Shown: in pieces, positions 1-12,229 of the stretch | How the letters are laid out: every line of letters starts with the position of its first letter | Position numbering within the stretch: the stretch's first letter is position 1 | NCBI RefSeq assembly: GCF_004123805.1 | Contig: NZ_RWJX01000042.1 | Coordinates: 1-32,176, forward strand | Length of the DNA: 32,176 nucleotides | Reading direction: 5' to 3' | Source of the DNA: Cellulomonas endophytica | GTDB lineage: Bacteria; Actinomycetota; Actinomycetes; Actinomycetales; Cellulomonadaceae | Position numbers and translations under genes: made by a program | The notes under the pieces: model-generated | Database searches by the model: none | The model's input: the letters and a program-made list of their open reading frames with translations, nothing else | What the model was told of the DNA's origin: nothing

Positions 1-148
1 CGTCGCGCCCGCCCGCACGCCGGCCGCCGGCCCCCGCACCCCCGAGGCCCCCCGGGCCGCCGACCGCACCACCCCCCACGCCACCGACCGCGCGCCGGGC
101 ACCGCCGACGAGGCCGCCCGCACCGCCACGAGGGAGACGACGCCATGA
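1..148 (+). CDS. C-terminal tail of an upstream gene (partial)
   Basis: Frame 2 is open from the window edge through 48 codons to a TGA at 146-148. That stop overlaps the ATG of the next gene in an ATGA junction, the usual sign of translational coupling. The visible tail is rich in Ala, Pro, Arg and Thr and looks disordered, so it carries no family signal. In many actinobacteria the gene before the atp operon encodes a MraY/WecA-type glycosyl-phosphate transferase, and such proteins can end in low-complexity tails. That identity is a guess from synteny only. High GC makes chance open frames common, so the ATGA overlap is the main support. Confidence 0.45.
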   Translation, partial: VAPARTPAAGPRTPEAPRAADRTTPHATDRAPGTADEAARTATRETTP

Positions 149-630
149 CCACCCCCGCCCCCCAGGCCCCGCCCCCCGACGGCACCGGTGCCGGGCCGGC
201 CGGCCGCCCCGCCGCCGCGGACCGCTCCGCCGCCGAGGTCGAGGCGGTCTTCCGGCTCGCGCTGCGCGACGTGCTCGTGCTGCTGGCGGCCCTCGCCGTC
301 CTCGGCGTCGGCATCGGCTGGCTGGTCGAGGGCGTGCCCGGGGTGTGGGGTGCTCTCCTCGGCGTGGGCCTCGCCCTCGTCTTCTCCGGGACCACGGTCG
401 TGTCGATGCTACGGACCTCCCGCGCCACGCCGCAGGCGATGGCCGGCGTCGTCATGGGCGCCTGGCTCGTCAAGGTCGTCGTCGTCGTCGCGGCCCTCGC
501 CGTGCTCAGCGGCATGGACTTCTACAGCCGACCGGTGCTCGCCGCCGTCCTGGCGCTGGGCGTCGTGGGGTCCGCGGTCCTCGACTACCGGGCGGTGCAG
601 CGGGCCCGGCTGCCGTACGTCAGCGCCTGA
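145..630 (+). CDS. AtpI-like four-helix membrane protein
   Basis: This encodes a 161-residue protein directly upstream of atpB. After a Pro/Ala-rich N-terminus of about 30 residues it has four hydrophobic segments, near residues 42-62, 66-86, 99-121 and 129-148. Size, topology and position match the poorly conserved AtpI / ATP synthase protein I group, which assists assembly of the c-ring or ion supply to the Fo sector. The ATG overlaps the stop of the preceding frame. The gap to atpB is about 200 bp and contains its own promoter-like element, so this gene may sit at the end of the upstream transcript. Membrane nature is clear; the AtpI role is inferred from context. Confidence 0.75.
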   Translation: MTTPAPQAPPPDGTGAGPAGRPAAADRSAAEVEAVFRLALRDVLVLLAALAVLGVGIGWLVEGVPGVWGALLGVGLALVFSGTTVVSMLRTSRATPQAMAGVVMGAWLVKVVVVVAALAVLSGMDFYSRPVLAAVLALGVVGSAVLDYRAVQRARLPYVSA

Positions 631-632
631 CA

Positions 633-659
633 CGGGGCCGCGCACTACCACGGGCCCCG
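633..659 (+). terminator. possible weak hairpin after the AtpI-like gene
   Basis: CGGGGCC at 633-639 can pair with GGCCCCG at 653-659 across a 13-nt loop, just after the stop at 630. A 12-bp palindrome GGCCCCGGGGCC covers 653-664. There is no T-run, and such pairings arise easily at this GC content. It may weakly separate the upstream transcript from the atp promoter. Confidence 0.25.
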
Positions 660-740
660 GGGCCGGGACGCCGCCCACGGGGCCCCCCGGTGTGGTGTTC
701 ACCCCTCGCGCGCACCGCCGTCGGGGTCCCGGCCATGGGT

Positions 741-754
741 TAGGCTCATCGCGT
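741..754 (+). promoter_or_regulatory. candidate atpB operon promoter (-10 TAGGCT)
   Basis: TAGGCT at 741-746 fits the actinobacterial -10 consensus TANNNT, with a start point expected near 753. The same TAGGCT-C-A/G-TCGCG string recurs at 23812, where it sits at leaderless distance from an ATG. No convincing -35 is seen 17-18 bp upstream. From here the atpB 5' leader would be about 80 nt if the 832 start is right. Confidence 0.45.
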
Positions 755-831
755 CCTCGACGGCCCGGGTGCCGACCGGCGTGGCCTGCGCTGATGCTCG
801 CCCGCCCACCCCAGACCCCAGGAGTTGCGAC

Positions 832-2606
<1,775 letters not shown>

Positions 2607-2607
<1 letters not shown>

Positions 2608-3419
2608 TGCGCGGCACGAGCCTGGCCTCCCTGGCCGCGGCGGAGACGGCCGTCGGGCCGGTCGTCGCGGCGGCGGGGGCCGATGCGGCGACGCTGGGGG
2701 CCGAGCTGTTCGCCCTCGTCGACGCGCTCGACGGGTCCGGCTCGCTGCGTCGCACGCTCGCCGACCCCGCCCTGCCGGGCGCGGCGAAGGAGCGGCTCGT
2801 CCGCTCCCTCCTCGCGCAGGCGGACCCGCGGACCGTCGACGTGGCGGCGGCGCTCGTGCAGCGACGCTGGTCGGCGGACGCCGACCTCGCCGAGGCGGTC
2901 GAGCGGGTCGCGACCCAGGCGCTGCTCACCGCGGCCGAGGTGCGCGGGGAGCTCGCCGAGGTCGAGGACGAGCTGTTCCGCTTCGGACGGGCGCTCCTCG
3001 GGCAGCGCGAGGTCCTCGGCATCCTCTCCGACCCGTCCGTCCCGGCCGCGTCGCGGGCGGAGCTCGTCGAGCGGCTGCTCGGCGGGAAGGCGTCCGACGT
3101 GACGCTGCAGCTGGCGCGGCGCGCCGCCGCGGCCCCCCGGGGCCGCCGGTACCCGGCGGCGCTGGGCCGGCTGTCGGACCTCGTGGCCGAGCGGCGGCAG
3201 CGCTCCGCGGCCGCCGTCACGGTGGCGGTCCCGCTCACCGCGGCGCAGCGGGACCGGCTCGGCGGGCTGCTCGAGCGGGCCCTCGGGCACGCGGTCCAGA
3301 TCAACGAGATCGTCGACCCCGCCGTGCTCGGCGGCCTGCGCGTCCAGGTGGGCCCGCAGGTGATGGACGCGACGACGCTGGGGCGTCTCGCCGACGCCCG
3401 CCGGCGGATGGCCGGCTGA
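2607..3419 (+). CDS. atpH: F1Fo ATP synthase subunit delta (long actinobacterial form)
   Basis: Subunit delta joins the peripheral stalk to the top of the alpha3beta3 head. The product is 270 residues, against about 177 in E. coli. Extended delta subunits are known in actinobacteria; in mycobacteria the extra part is fused to a b-like segment. The C-terminal part carries the usual OSCP-type ending, with EIVDPAVLGGLRVQVG near residues 234-249 and a final helix. The ATG shares one base with the atpF stop (TGATG), which indicates coupling. No fused membrane helix is visible here, so the extra length is soluble. Confidence 0.95.
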
Positions 3420-3475
3420 CACCCGCCGGCGGCCCGCCGCCCGCACCCCTCGCCGGACCCCGGCACCGTGAACCT

Positions 3476-3494
3476 CCGCCCGCACGACGGGCGG
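3476..3494 (+). other. hairpin before atpA ribosome-binding site
   Basis: CCGCCCG (3476-3482) pairs perfectly with CGGGCGG (3488-3494) across the loop CACGA. It lies in the 91-nt atpH-atpA gap and ends about 6 nt before the AGGAG of atpA. It matches a pattern of stem-loops in front of atpE, atpD and atpC. Confidence 0.5.
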
Positions 3495-3510
3495 GACGAC
3501 AGGAGATGAA

Positions 3511-5088
<1,578 letters not shown>

Positions 5089-5089
5089 G

Positions 5090-5980
5090 ATGGCAGGACA
5101 GCAGCGCGTCTACAAGGCGCGGATCCGCTCGACGCAGTCCCTGAAGAAGATGTTCCGGGCGCAGGAGCTCATCGCCGCCTCGCGGATCGGGAAGGCGCGC
5201 GACCGCGTCTCCCACGCCGGGCCGTACGCGCGCGCCGTGACCCGGGCCGCCTCGGCCGTGCAGGCGCACGGCCGGGCGGACCACCGGTTCCTGACGCCGC
5301 GCACGGACACGCAGCGCGTCGCGGTGCTCCTCGTCGCCTCCGACCGCGGGATGGCGGGCGCCTACTCGGCCACCGTCATCCGCGAGACGGAGCGTCTGGT
5401 CGCGAAGCTGCGCGGCGAGGGCAAGGAGGTCGTGCTGTACCTGGCCGGCCGCCGCGCGGTCGCCTACTACACCTTCCGGCAGCGGGCGGTGGAGCGGTCC
5501 TGGACGGGCCAGTCCGACGCCCCGCAGGTCGGGACGGCCGACGAGATCGCGACCGCGCTGCTCGAGGCGTACGAGCGACCGGGGTCGGAGGGCGTCGGCG
5601 AGGTGCACGTGGTCTACACGCGCTTCGTCAACATGGTGACCCAGCGGACGACGGTGGAGCGCATGCTGCCCATCGAGCTCGTCGAGGGCGTCGAGGAGCG
5701 TGCGCAGGGGCAGGCGCTGCCGCTGTACGAGTACGAGCCCGACCCCGTGACGGTGCTCGACGCGCTGCTGCCGCGGTACGTCCGTGCCCGGCTCTACGCC
5801 TGCCTGCTGGAGTCGGCGGCCTCGGAGCTCGCGGCGCGGCAGCGGGCCATGCACACCGCCACGGACAACGCGGAGGACCTCATCCGCACCTACACCCGGC
5901 TGGCCAACCAGGCCCGCCAGGGCGAGATCACGCAGGAGATCAGCGAGATCGTGTCGGGCGCCGACGCGCTCGCCTCATGA
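5090..5980 (+). CDS. atpG: F1Fo ATP synthase subunit gamma
   Basis: Gamma is the central rotating shaft that couples c-ring rotation to conformational change in the beta subunits. The 296-residue protein has the long N-terminal helix (YKARIRSTQSLKKMFRAQEL), the mid-domain motif SDRGMAGAY and the conserved C-terminal helix ending in NQARQGEITQEISEIVSGA. The canonical motif is SDRGLAGAY, so this copy has Met for Leu, a mild change. The start lies one base after the atpA stop, so the two are coupled. Confidence 0.97.
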   Translation: MAGQQRVYKARIRSTQSLKKMFRAQELIAASRIGKARDRVSHAGPYARAVTRAASAVQAHGRADHRFLTPRTDTQRVAVLLVASDRGMAGAYSATVIRETERLVAKLRGEGKEVVLYLAGRRAVAYYTFRQRAVERSWTGQSDAPQVGTADEIATALLEAYERPGSEGVGEVHVVYTRFVNMVTQRTTVERMLPIELVEGVEERAQGQALPLYEYEPDPVTVLDALLPRYVRARLYACLLESAASELAARQRAMHTATDNAEDLIRTYTRLANQARQGEITQEISEIVSGADALAS

Positions 5981-7537
<1,557 letters not shown>

Positions 7538-7544
7538 CCCCGCC

Positions 7545-7578
7545 GGGCGCGGGGCCGGCACCGTCCGGCCCCGCGCCC
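7545..7578 (+). other. 14-bp perfect hairpin between atpD and atpC
   Basis: The arm at 7545-7558 is the exact reverse complement of 7565-7578, with loop CACCGT. The stem is almost all G-C. It starts 8 nt after the atpD stop and lies 80 nt before atpC. There is no T-run, so it could be a partial terminator, an RNase barrier or a processing site that lowers atpC output relative to atpD. The structure is seen; the role is inferred. Confidence 0.6.
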
Positions 7579-7658
7579 CCGGCGTCCCCGCGACGGGGGC
7601 GCCGCACGACGCAGCACGACGTCCCGGGCCCGCAGCGGCCCGTCGGTGAGGAGGACCG

Positions 7659-7937
7659 GTGGCAGAGCTCGAGGTCGACATCGTGGCGACGGACGGGAAG
7701 GTCTGGTCGGGCACGGCCCGGCAGGTGACCGCCCCGGCCGCCGACGGCGAGATCGGCGTGCTCGCCGGCCACACGCCGCTGCTGTCCGTGCTGCGTCCGG
7801 GCGAGGTCCGCGTGACGCCGGCAGGCGGCGGGGCCCCGGAGCGCTGGACGGTCGAGGGCGGGTTCCTGTCCGTCGACTCCGACCACGTGACCGTGGTCGT
7901 CGACGCCGCGACGCCCGTCGCCCCGGCGGCCCGCTGA
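7659..7937 (+). CDS. atpC: F1Fo ATP synthase subunit epsilon (short form)
   Basis: Epsilon binds the base of gamma and the c-ring, and in many bacteria it inhibits ATP hydrolysis. This product has only 92 residues and is almost entirely the N-terminal beta-sandwich (AELEVDIVATDGKVWSG through FLSVDSDHVTVVVDAAT). The C-terminal helical hairpin, which inserts into F1 in E. coli (about 138 residues), is absent. The frame ends in a Pro/Ala tail. The GTG start has a strong GAGGAGGA site. Short epsilon subunits occur in several high-GC actinobacteria, so this is probably natural rather than a frameshift. Confidence 0.95.
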   Translation: MAELEVDIVATDGKVWSGTARQVTAPAADGEIGVLAGHTPLLSVLRPGEVRVTPAGGGAPERWTVEGGFLSVDSDHVTVVVDAATPVAPAAR

Positions 7938-7965
7938 CGCCGGCCGACCCGAGCCCCGCACGTCG

Positions 7966-8376
7966 GTGACCGACCACCTCCCCCTCGCGCTGGCGCTCGC
8001 CGCCCTCGCCCTGCTGCTCGCCCTCGTCCTCACGTGGCGCCGGACCTCCGGCGCGGCCCGCCGGACGGGGGCGTTCGGCTGCGCCGTCGGCCGCACGCCG
8101 ACGGGCCCGTGGACGGCCGGGTCCGCGGTCTACAGCACCGCCGCCCTCACGTGGACGCCGGGCCTCCTCGGCGTCGGCCGGCAGCGGCTGGTGCTGCCGC
8201 GGCGCCGGATGCGGGTGACCGACCGCACGGTCGTCACCGCGCACGGGGTCCAGCTCCTCGTCGTCACGTGCGCGGTGGGGGACCGGACGGTGCTGCTGCG
8301 GATGTCGCCCGAGGCCTACGCGGGCCTCACCTCGTGGCTCGAGGCGACCACCACCGGCGTCAACGTCGTCACCTGA
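7966..8376 (+). CDS. DUF2550 family membrane-anchored protein
   Basis: This 136-residue protein has one N-terminal membrane helix (residues 5-24) followed by Arg-rich cytoplasmic sequence. The soluble domain has TPTGPWTAGSAVYSTAALTWTP and a C-terminal LRMSPEAYAGLTSWLE. Sequence style, size and position right after atpC match the actinobacterial DUF2550 family, which has no established function. The GTG start lies 28 nt after atpC, so it is probably cotranscribed with the atp operon. Confidence 0.85.
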   Translation: MTDHLPLALALAALALLLALVLTWRRTSGAARRTGAFGCAVGRTPTGPWTAGSAVYSTAALTWTPGLLGVGRQRLVLPRRRMRVTDRTVVTAHGVQLLVVTCAVGDRTVLLRMSPEAYAGLTSWLEATTTGVNVVT

Positions 8377-8475
8377 CGGCGCCGCCGCCCGCACGCCTCG
8401 CGCGCCGCCGCGACGTCCCGCCGGGCCCCGGCCCGGTGGCCCCTCCCCGTCCGTCCCGATCCCCGGGTGGTCCCC

Positions 8476-9171
8476 ATGCGTCTCGTCGTCGCCGAGTGCG
8501 CCGCCCGGTACACCGGGCGGCTGTCCGCCCAGCTGCCGCGCGCCCGCCGGCTCCTCGTCGTGAAGGCGGACGGGAGCGTCCTGCTGCACAGCGACGGCGG
8601 CTCCTACAAGCCCCTGAACTGGATGAGCCCCCCCTGCGCCCTCGCCGAGCGGGCCCCCGACGCCGCGCAGCGCGGCGCCGGCGTCACGGCGGTCTGGACC
8701 GTGCAGGCGGCGAAGTCCGACGACCGGCTGGAGATCGAGCTGTACGACGTCCACCACGACTCCGTGCACGAGCTCGGCGTGGACCCCGGGCTGGTCAAGG
8801 ACGGCGTCGAGGCGCACCTGCAGGTGCTGCTCGCGGAGCAGATCTCCCTGCTCGGGCCGGGGCACGTCCTCGTGCGGCGGGAGTACCCGACCGCCATCGG
8901 GCCGGTGGACATCCTCGCGAAGGACCCCACGGGCGGGACGGTCGCGGTGGAGATCAAGCGCCGCGGCGACATCGACGGGGTGGAGCAGCTGACCCGCTAC
9001 CTCGAGCTGCTCAACCGCGACCCGTTGCTCGCGCCCGTGCGCGGCGTGCTGGCGGCGCAGGAGATCCGGCCGCAGGCGCGGGTGCTCGCCGTCGACCGCG
9101 GCATCACGCCGCTGCTCCTGGACCTCGAGGCGATGCGCGGCGTCGACGACGTGGACGCCCGCCTGTTCTGA
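8476..9171 (+). CDS. nucS: Endonuclease NucS (mismatch-specific)
   Basis: NucS replaces MutS/MutL in many actinobacteria: it cuts both strands at mismatches and works with the beta clamp. The 231-residue protein has the N-terminal DNA-binding domain ([16 protein letters not shown]) and a RecB-like nuclease core with Asp145 in GPVDIL, Glu159 and Lys161 in VAVEIKRRG. The C-terminal end DDVDARLF resembles the clamp-binding tail of the family. I chose ATG 8476 because homologues begin MRLV; an in-frame GTG at 8467 adds only three residues. No clear ribosome-binding site is visible. It is convergent with the LacI-family gene. Confidence 0.93.
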   Translation: MRLVVAECAARYTGRLSAQLPRARRLLVVKADGSVLLHSDGGSYKPLNWMSPPCALAERAPDAAQRGAGVTAVWTVQAAKSDDRLEIELYDVHHDSVHELGVDPGLVKDGVEAHLQVLLAEQISLLGPGHVLVRREYPTAIGPVDILAKDPTGGTVAVEIKRRGDIDGVEQLTRYLELLNRDPLLAPVRGVLAAQEIRPQARVLAVDRGITPLLLDLEAMRGVDDVDARLF

Positions 9172-9208
9172 CGCGGGGCCAGGAGGTGCGCCGACCCCGC
9201 CGACCCCG

Positions 9209-9232
9209 GCGACCCCGGCGGCCGCGGGTCGC
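9209..9232. terminator. bidirectional hairpin between nucS and the regulator gene
   Basis: GCGACCC (9209-9215) pairs with GGGTCGC (9226-9232) around a 10-nt GC-rich loop. It sits in the 61-bp gap between two convergent genes, directly after the regulator's stop codon, so it could stop transcription from both sides. Three short CGACCCCG-type direct repeats precede it. No T-run is present. Confidence 0.5.
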
Positions 9233-10267
9233 TCAGCCGGCCGCGGCCCCGGCGGCGCGGACGGCCGGCGGCGGGGCGGCGATCGAGGCCTCGCCGGACA
9301 GGTCCACGCCGACGAGCCGCGTCTCCGCCCCGCTCTCCCCGGCGAGCCGCTGCATGACCATCTGGACGGCGATGCGGCCGATGCGCTCCCCGGGCACCTC
9401 GATCGTCGACAGCGGCAGGGGCAGGCCCGCGGCGATGTCGGCCGGCGTCACGGCGACGACCGAGACGTCGGCCGGCACGCGCAGCCGGCGCCGGTCGAGA
9501 CCGGCGAGGACGCCGCCGAGGGCCGCCTCGTTGTGCACGACGAGGCCCGTGGTGCCCGGCTGCTGCTCGAGGACGGCGGTGACGGCGTCGACGCCGCCGG
9601 TGAAGGTCGGCTCCGCCGGGACGACCACCCCCTCGACCCCCTCCGCCGCGACCTGCTGGACGAAGCCGTCGCGCATGCGCAGGGCGTAGTTGGCCCGGTG
9701 GGCGAGGCGGTCCGCGGACGCGCCGACGAGGGCCACGCGGCGGTGGCCGTGGCCTGCCAGGGCCCGCACCGCCGTGCGGCCGGCAGCCGTGAAGTCGAGG
9801 TCGACGCACGCCAGGCCGGAGCTGTCGTCGGGCACGCCGATGAGCACGCTCGGCACGGGCAGGGTCCGCAGCGCGGGCACGCGCACGTCGTCGGCCTCGA
9901 CGTCCATGACGATGACGGCGTCGGCCGTGGAGCTCGCGGCGATCCGCGCGATGCCGGTGGGGTCGTCCTGGGTGAGGAGCAGGACGTCGTGGTCGTGCCG
10001 CCGGGCCTCGGTCACGACGCCGCCGACGAACTGCATGATGATCCCGACGTTGATCCCGGGGCGGAACGGCACGACGAGCGCGATGACGTTGCTGCGGGCC
10101 GAGGCCAGCGCGCGCGCGCCGGCGTGGGGCCGGTAGCCCAGGTCCGCGACGGCCCGCTCCACCCGCTCCCGGGTGGGCGCGGAGATCGTGCGCTTGCCCG
10201 ACAGGACGTAGCTGACCGTCGAGACGGAGACCCCCGCGGCGCGGGCGACGTCACCGATGGTGGGCAT
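9233..10267 (-). CDS. LacI-family transcriptional repressor
   Basis: This 344-residue regulator has the N-terminal LacI helix-turn-helix (residues 3-25, TIGDVARAAGVSVSTVSYVL), the hinge helix region near RPHAGARALAS, and a periplasmic-binding-protein-like sugar domain to the C-terminus. It lies 39 nt behind the second leftward permease gene. It has no Shine-Dalgarno sequence; instead TAGCGT stands 6 nt before the ATG, so it may also be transcribed as a leaderless mRNA. It is the only regulator in the island, and four LacI-type palindromes with core CGAAGCGCTTCG lie at island promoters, so it probably represses them until an oligosaccharide binds. Specific ligand unknown. Confidence 0.93.
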   Translation of the reverse strand: MPTIGDVARAAGVSVSTVSYVLSGKRTISAPTRERVERAVADLGYRPHAGARALASARSNVIALVVPFRPGINVGIIMQFVGGVVTEARRHDHDVLLLTQDDPTGIARIAASSTADAVIVMDVEADDVRVPALRTLPVPSVLIGVPDDSSGLACVDLDFTAAGRTAVRALAGHGHRRVALVGASADRLAHRANYALRMRDGFVQQVAAEGVEGVVVPAEPTFTGGVDAVTAVLEQQPGTTGLVVHNEAALGGVLAGLDRRRLRVPADVSVVAVTPADIAAGLPLPLSTIEVPGERIGRIAVQMVMQRLAGESGAETRLVGVDLSGEASIAAPPPAVRAAGAAAG

Positions 10268-10279
10268 GGCAGCACGCTA
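10268..10279 (-). promoter_or_regulatory. leaderless -10 element for the LacI-family gene
   Basis: On the minus strand TAGCGT (10279-10274) matches TANNNT and is followed by 6 nt and then the ATG at 10267. There is no ribosome-binding site, so transcription may begin at the start codon. This would let the repressor be made independently of the operon it represses. Confidence 0.45.
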
Positions 10280-10306
10280 GCCCGTCGCCGCGGCGCGTCG
10301 GGCCCC

Positions 10307-11206
10307 TCACCCCTTCAGCCCCCCGCTGATGAGGTCCAGCCGCCAGAAGCGCTGCAGGAACAGGAGCATCGCGACGAGCGGCACGATCGACAGGGCGGCG
10401 CCGACGATCGCGATGGAGTAGAGCGCCGGCTCGCCGGAGCCCTTCGACAGCAGGGTGTAGAGCCCGACGGTGAGGGGGTAGCGGTCCTGGTCGGACAGCA
10501 TGATGAACGGCAGGAGGAAGTTGTTCCAGATGCCGACGAACTGGAGCATGAACACCGTCACCATGCCGGGCAGCATCATCGGCAGGGCGATGGAGGTGAA
10601 GACGCGGCTCTCGCGGGCCCCGTCGATGCGGGCGGCCTCGATCGTCTCGTCGGGCACGGCGGACAGGGCGTACACGCGGGACAGGTAGATGCCGAACGGG
10701 CTGATGACCGACGGCAGCAGCACGGACAGGTGGCTCCCGGCCAGGCCGAGCTCGGCCAGCAGCAGGTACTGCGGGATGGCGAGCGTGATGCCGGGCAGCA
10801 GCACGCCGGCGAGGATCGCGTAGAGGAGCACCCGCTGGCCCGCGAAGCGGTACTTCGCGAGCGCGAAGCCGGCCATGACCGAGACGAGCGTGCTCAGCAG
10901 GGCGCCGACGCCGGCGTAGAGGGCCGTGTTGAGGACCCACAGCCCGTACTGCCCGTCCCCGTAGGCGAACAGGTCGCGCAGGTTGTCCAGCAGCCCGCTC
11001 CCGGGCGCGAACGTGAAGGTGCTGAAGAGCTCGGACCGCGCCTTCGTGGAGGCGACGACGACCCAGACGACCGGGACGAGGCAGTAGAGGGCCCCGAGCG
11101 CCAGGACGAGGGTCGGGCCGGTGCGCCCGGTGCGGTGCCGGGCGAGCCGCGGCGGGGCGGACCCCTGCGCGCCGGTGCGGCCGCGGGCCGGTGCGGTGGT
11201 GGTCAT
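10307..11206 (-). CDS. Sugar ABC transporter permease, MalG type
   Basis: This 299-residue inner-membrane permease has six predicted membrane segments, the first after residue 30 (LVLALGALYCLVPVVWVVV). The EAA loop that docks the ATPase reads EAARIDGARESRVFTSIALP. The C-terminus ends LISGGLKG, typical of MalG/LacG-type CUT1 permeases. The ATG at 11206 overlaps the stop of the upstream permease (ATGA); the open frame continues far upstream but only as a shadow of that gene. It works with the upstream permease and the lipoprotein at 12230-13531. Confidence 0.95.
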   Translation of the reverse strand: MTTTAPARGRTGAQGSAPPRLARHRTGRTGPTLVLALGALYCLVPVVWVVVASTKARSELFSTFTFAPGSGLLDNLRDLFAYGDGQYGLWVLNTALYAGVGALLSTLVSVMAGFALAKYRFAGQRVLLYAILAGVLLPGITLAIPQYLLLAELGLAGSHLSVLLPSVISPFGIYLSRVYALSAVPDETIEAARIDGARESRVFTSIALPMMLPGMVTVFMLQFVGIWNNFLLPFIMLSDQDRYPLTVGLYTLLSKGSGEPALYSIAIVGAALSIVPLVAMLLFLQRFWRLDLISGGLKG

Positions 11207-12171
11207 GACTGCTCCCCGAAGACCCGGCGCTGGCCCAGCCGCAGCAGCGCGATCGACACGACGAGGGTCCCCAGGGCGAGGACCACGGAGGACGCGGCGG
11301 CGAGCGGGAGGTCGTCCCGCAGGAACGCGTCGCGGTAGATCTTCATGAGGGGCACGAACGTCCACGAGATCGCGCTCGTCATGGGCTTGAGGGTGGCGGG
11401 CTCGCCGTAGACCTGGAGGGTGCCGATGAGGGCGAACAGCCCCGTGAGCACCAGCGCGGGCCCGACGAGGGGCACCTTGATGCGCAGGGCGATCTGCCAC
11501 TCGGAGGCGCCGTCGAGCCGGGCGGACTCGGAGATCTCGTCGGGGATCCCGCGCAGGGACGTGTAGAGGATGATCATGTTGAAGCCGACGCCGCCCCAGA
11601 TCGCGATGTTCGCCAGCGACGGGTACAGCAGGGGCACGTCGAGGAACGGGATCGTGACGTCCGCGAGCCGGCGGGTGACCCAGCTGAAGGGGCTCGTCGA
11701 CGGCAGGTACATGAAGCCCCACAGGAGCGTGGCGATGACGCCGGGCACCGCGTAGGGCAGGAAGATCGCGGTGCGCGAGAACCGCACGAGGCGCGCCCCG
11801 CGCATGTCCAGGAGCAGGGCGAACAGCAGCGCGAGGCCGAGCGTGAGCGGCACGGCGATCGCGCCGTAGACGAGCAGCCGCAGCAGGCCGGCGCCGAGCT
11901 CGGGGTCGGTCAGGGCGGCGACGTAGTTGTCGGCGCCGACCCACACCTCGCGCCGCCGCCCGAAGGCACCGCCGCCGGTGAGGCGCAGCCCCCGGAAGCT
12001 GAGGTAGACCGCGTAGGCGATGGGCACGGCGAGGAACGCGACGTACAGCAGGACCGCCGGCGCCGACAGCACGTAGGGCGCGAGGGTCGGCCGGCGGCGG
12101 CGGCGGGGGGCGCCGGCGGGGGCGGCCGTCGCGGCCGACCCGTGCGCGGCGCGCGGGGTGGTGGTGGTCAT
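11203..12171 (-). CDS. Sugar ABC transporter permease, MalF/UgpA type
   Basis: This 322-residue CUT1 permease starts MTTTTPRAAHG, followed by a Arg-rich stretch and the first membrane helix near residue 35 (APYVLSAPAVLLYVAFLAVPIAY). The EAA loop reads ESARLDGASEWQIALRIKVP. A GGAGGG ribosome-binding site precedes the ATG. It forms a heterodimer with the overlapping downstream permease. A perfect hairpin lies between it and the binding-protein gene. No ATPase gene is nearby. Confidence 0.95.
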   Translation of the reverse strand: MTTTTPRAAHGSAATAAPAGAPRRRRRPTLAPYVLSAPAVLLYVAFLAVPIAYAVYLSFRGLRLTGGGAFGRRREVWVGADNYVAALTDPELGAGLLRLLVYGAIAVPLTLGLALLFALLLDMRGARLVRFSRTAIFLPYAVPGVIATLLWGFMYLPSTSPFSWVTRRLADVTIPFLDVPLLYPSLANIAIWGGVGFNMIILYTSLRGIPDEISESARLDGASEWQIALRIKVPLVGPALVLTGLFALIGTLQVYGEPATLKPMTSAISWTFVPLMKIYRDAFLRDDLPLAAASSVVLALGTLVVSIALLRLGQRRVFGEQS

Positions 12172-12194
12172 GCGGCCCTCCGGGGGGTGGGGGA

Positions 12195-12220
12195 GGCCCG
12201 GGCGCGTGGGCGCCCGGGCC
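12195..12220 (-). other. hairpin at binding-protein/permease junction 1
   Basis: The arms 12195-12205 and 12210-12220 are exact complements (11 bp) with a 4-nt loop. It lies in the 58-nt gap between the lipoprotein stop and the permease start. Stem-loops at this junction are known from other binding-protein operons, where they stabilise the upstream mRNA so that binding protein exceeds permease. The role here is inferred. Confidence 0.6.
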
Positions 12221-12229
12221 CCCCGGCGG

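Noticed and set aside
8377..8475. Terminator or promoter between the DUF2550 gene and nucS
   Set aside because: Only short GC pairings such as CCGGG/CCCGG are seen; none stands out from chance at this GC content, and no -10 lies at a useful place.
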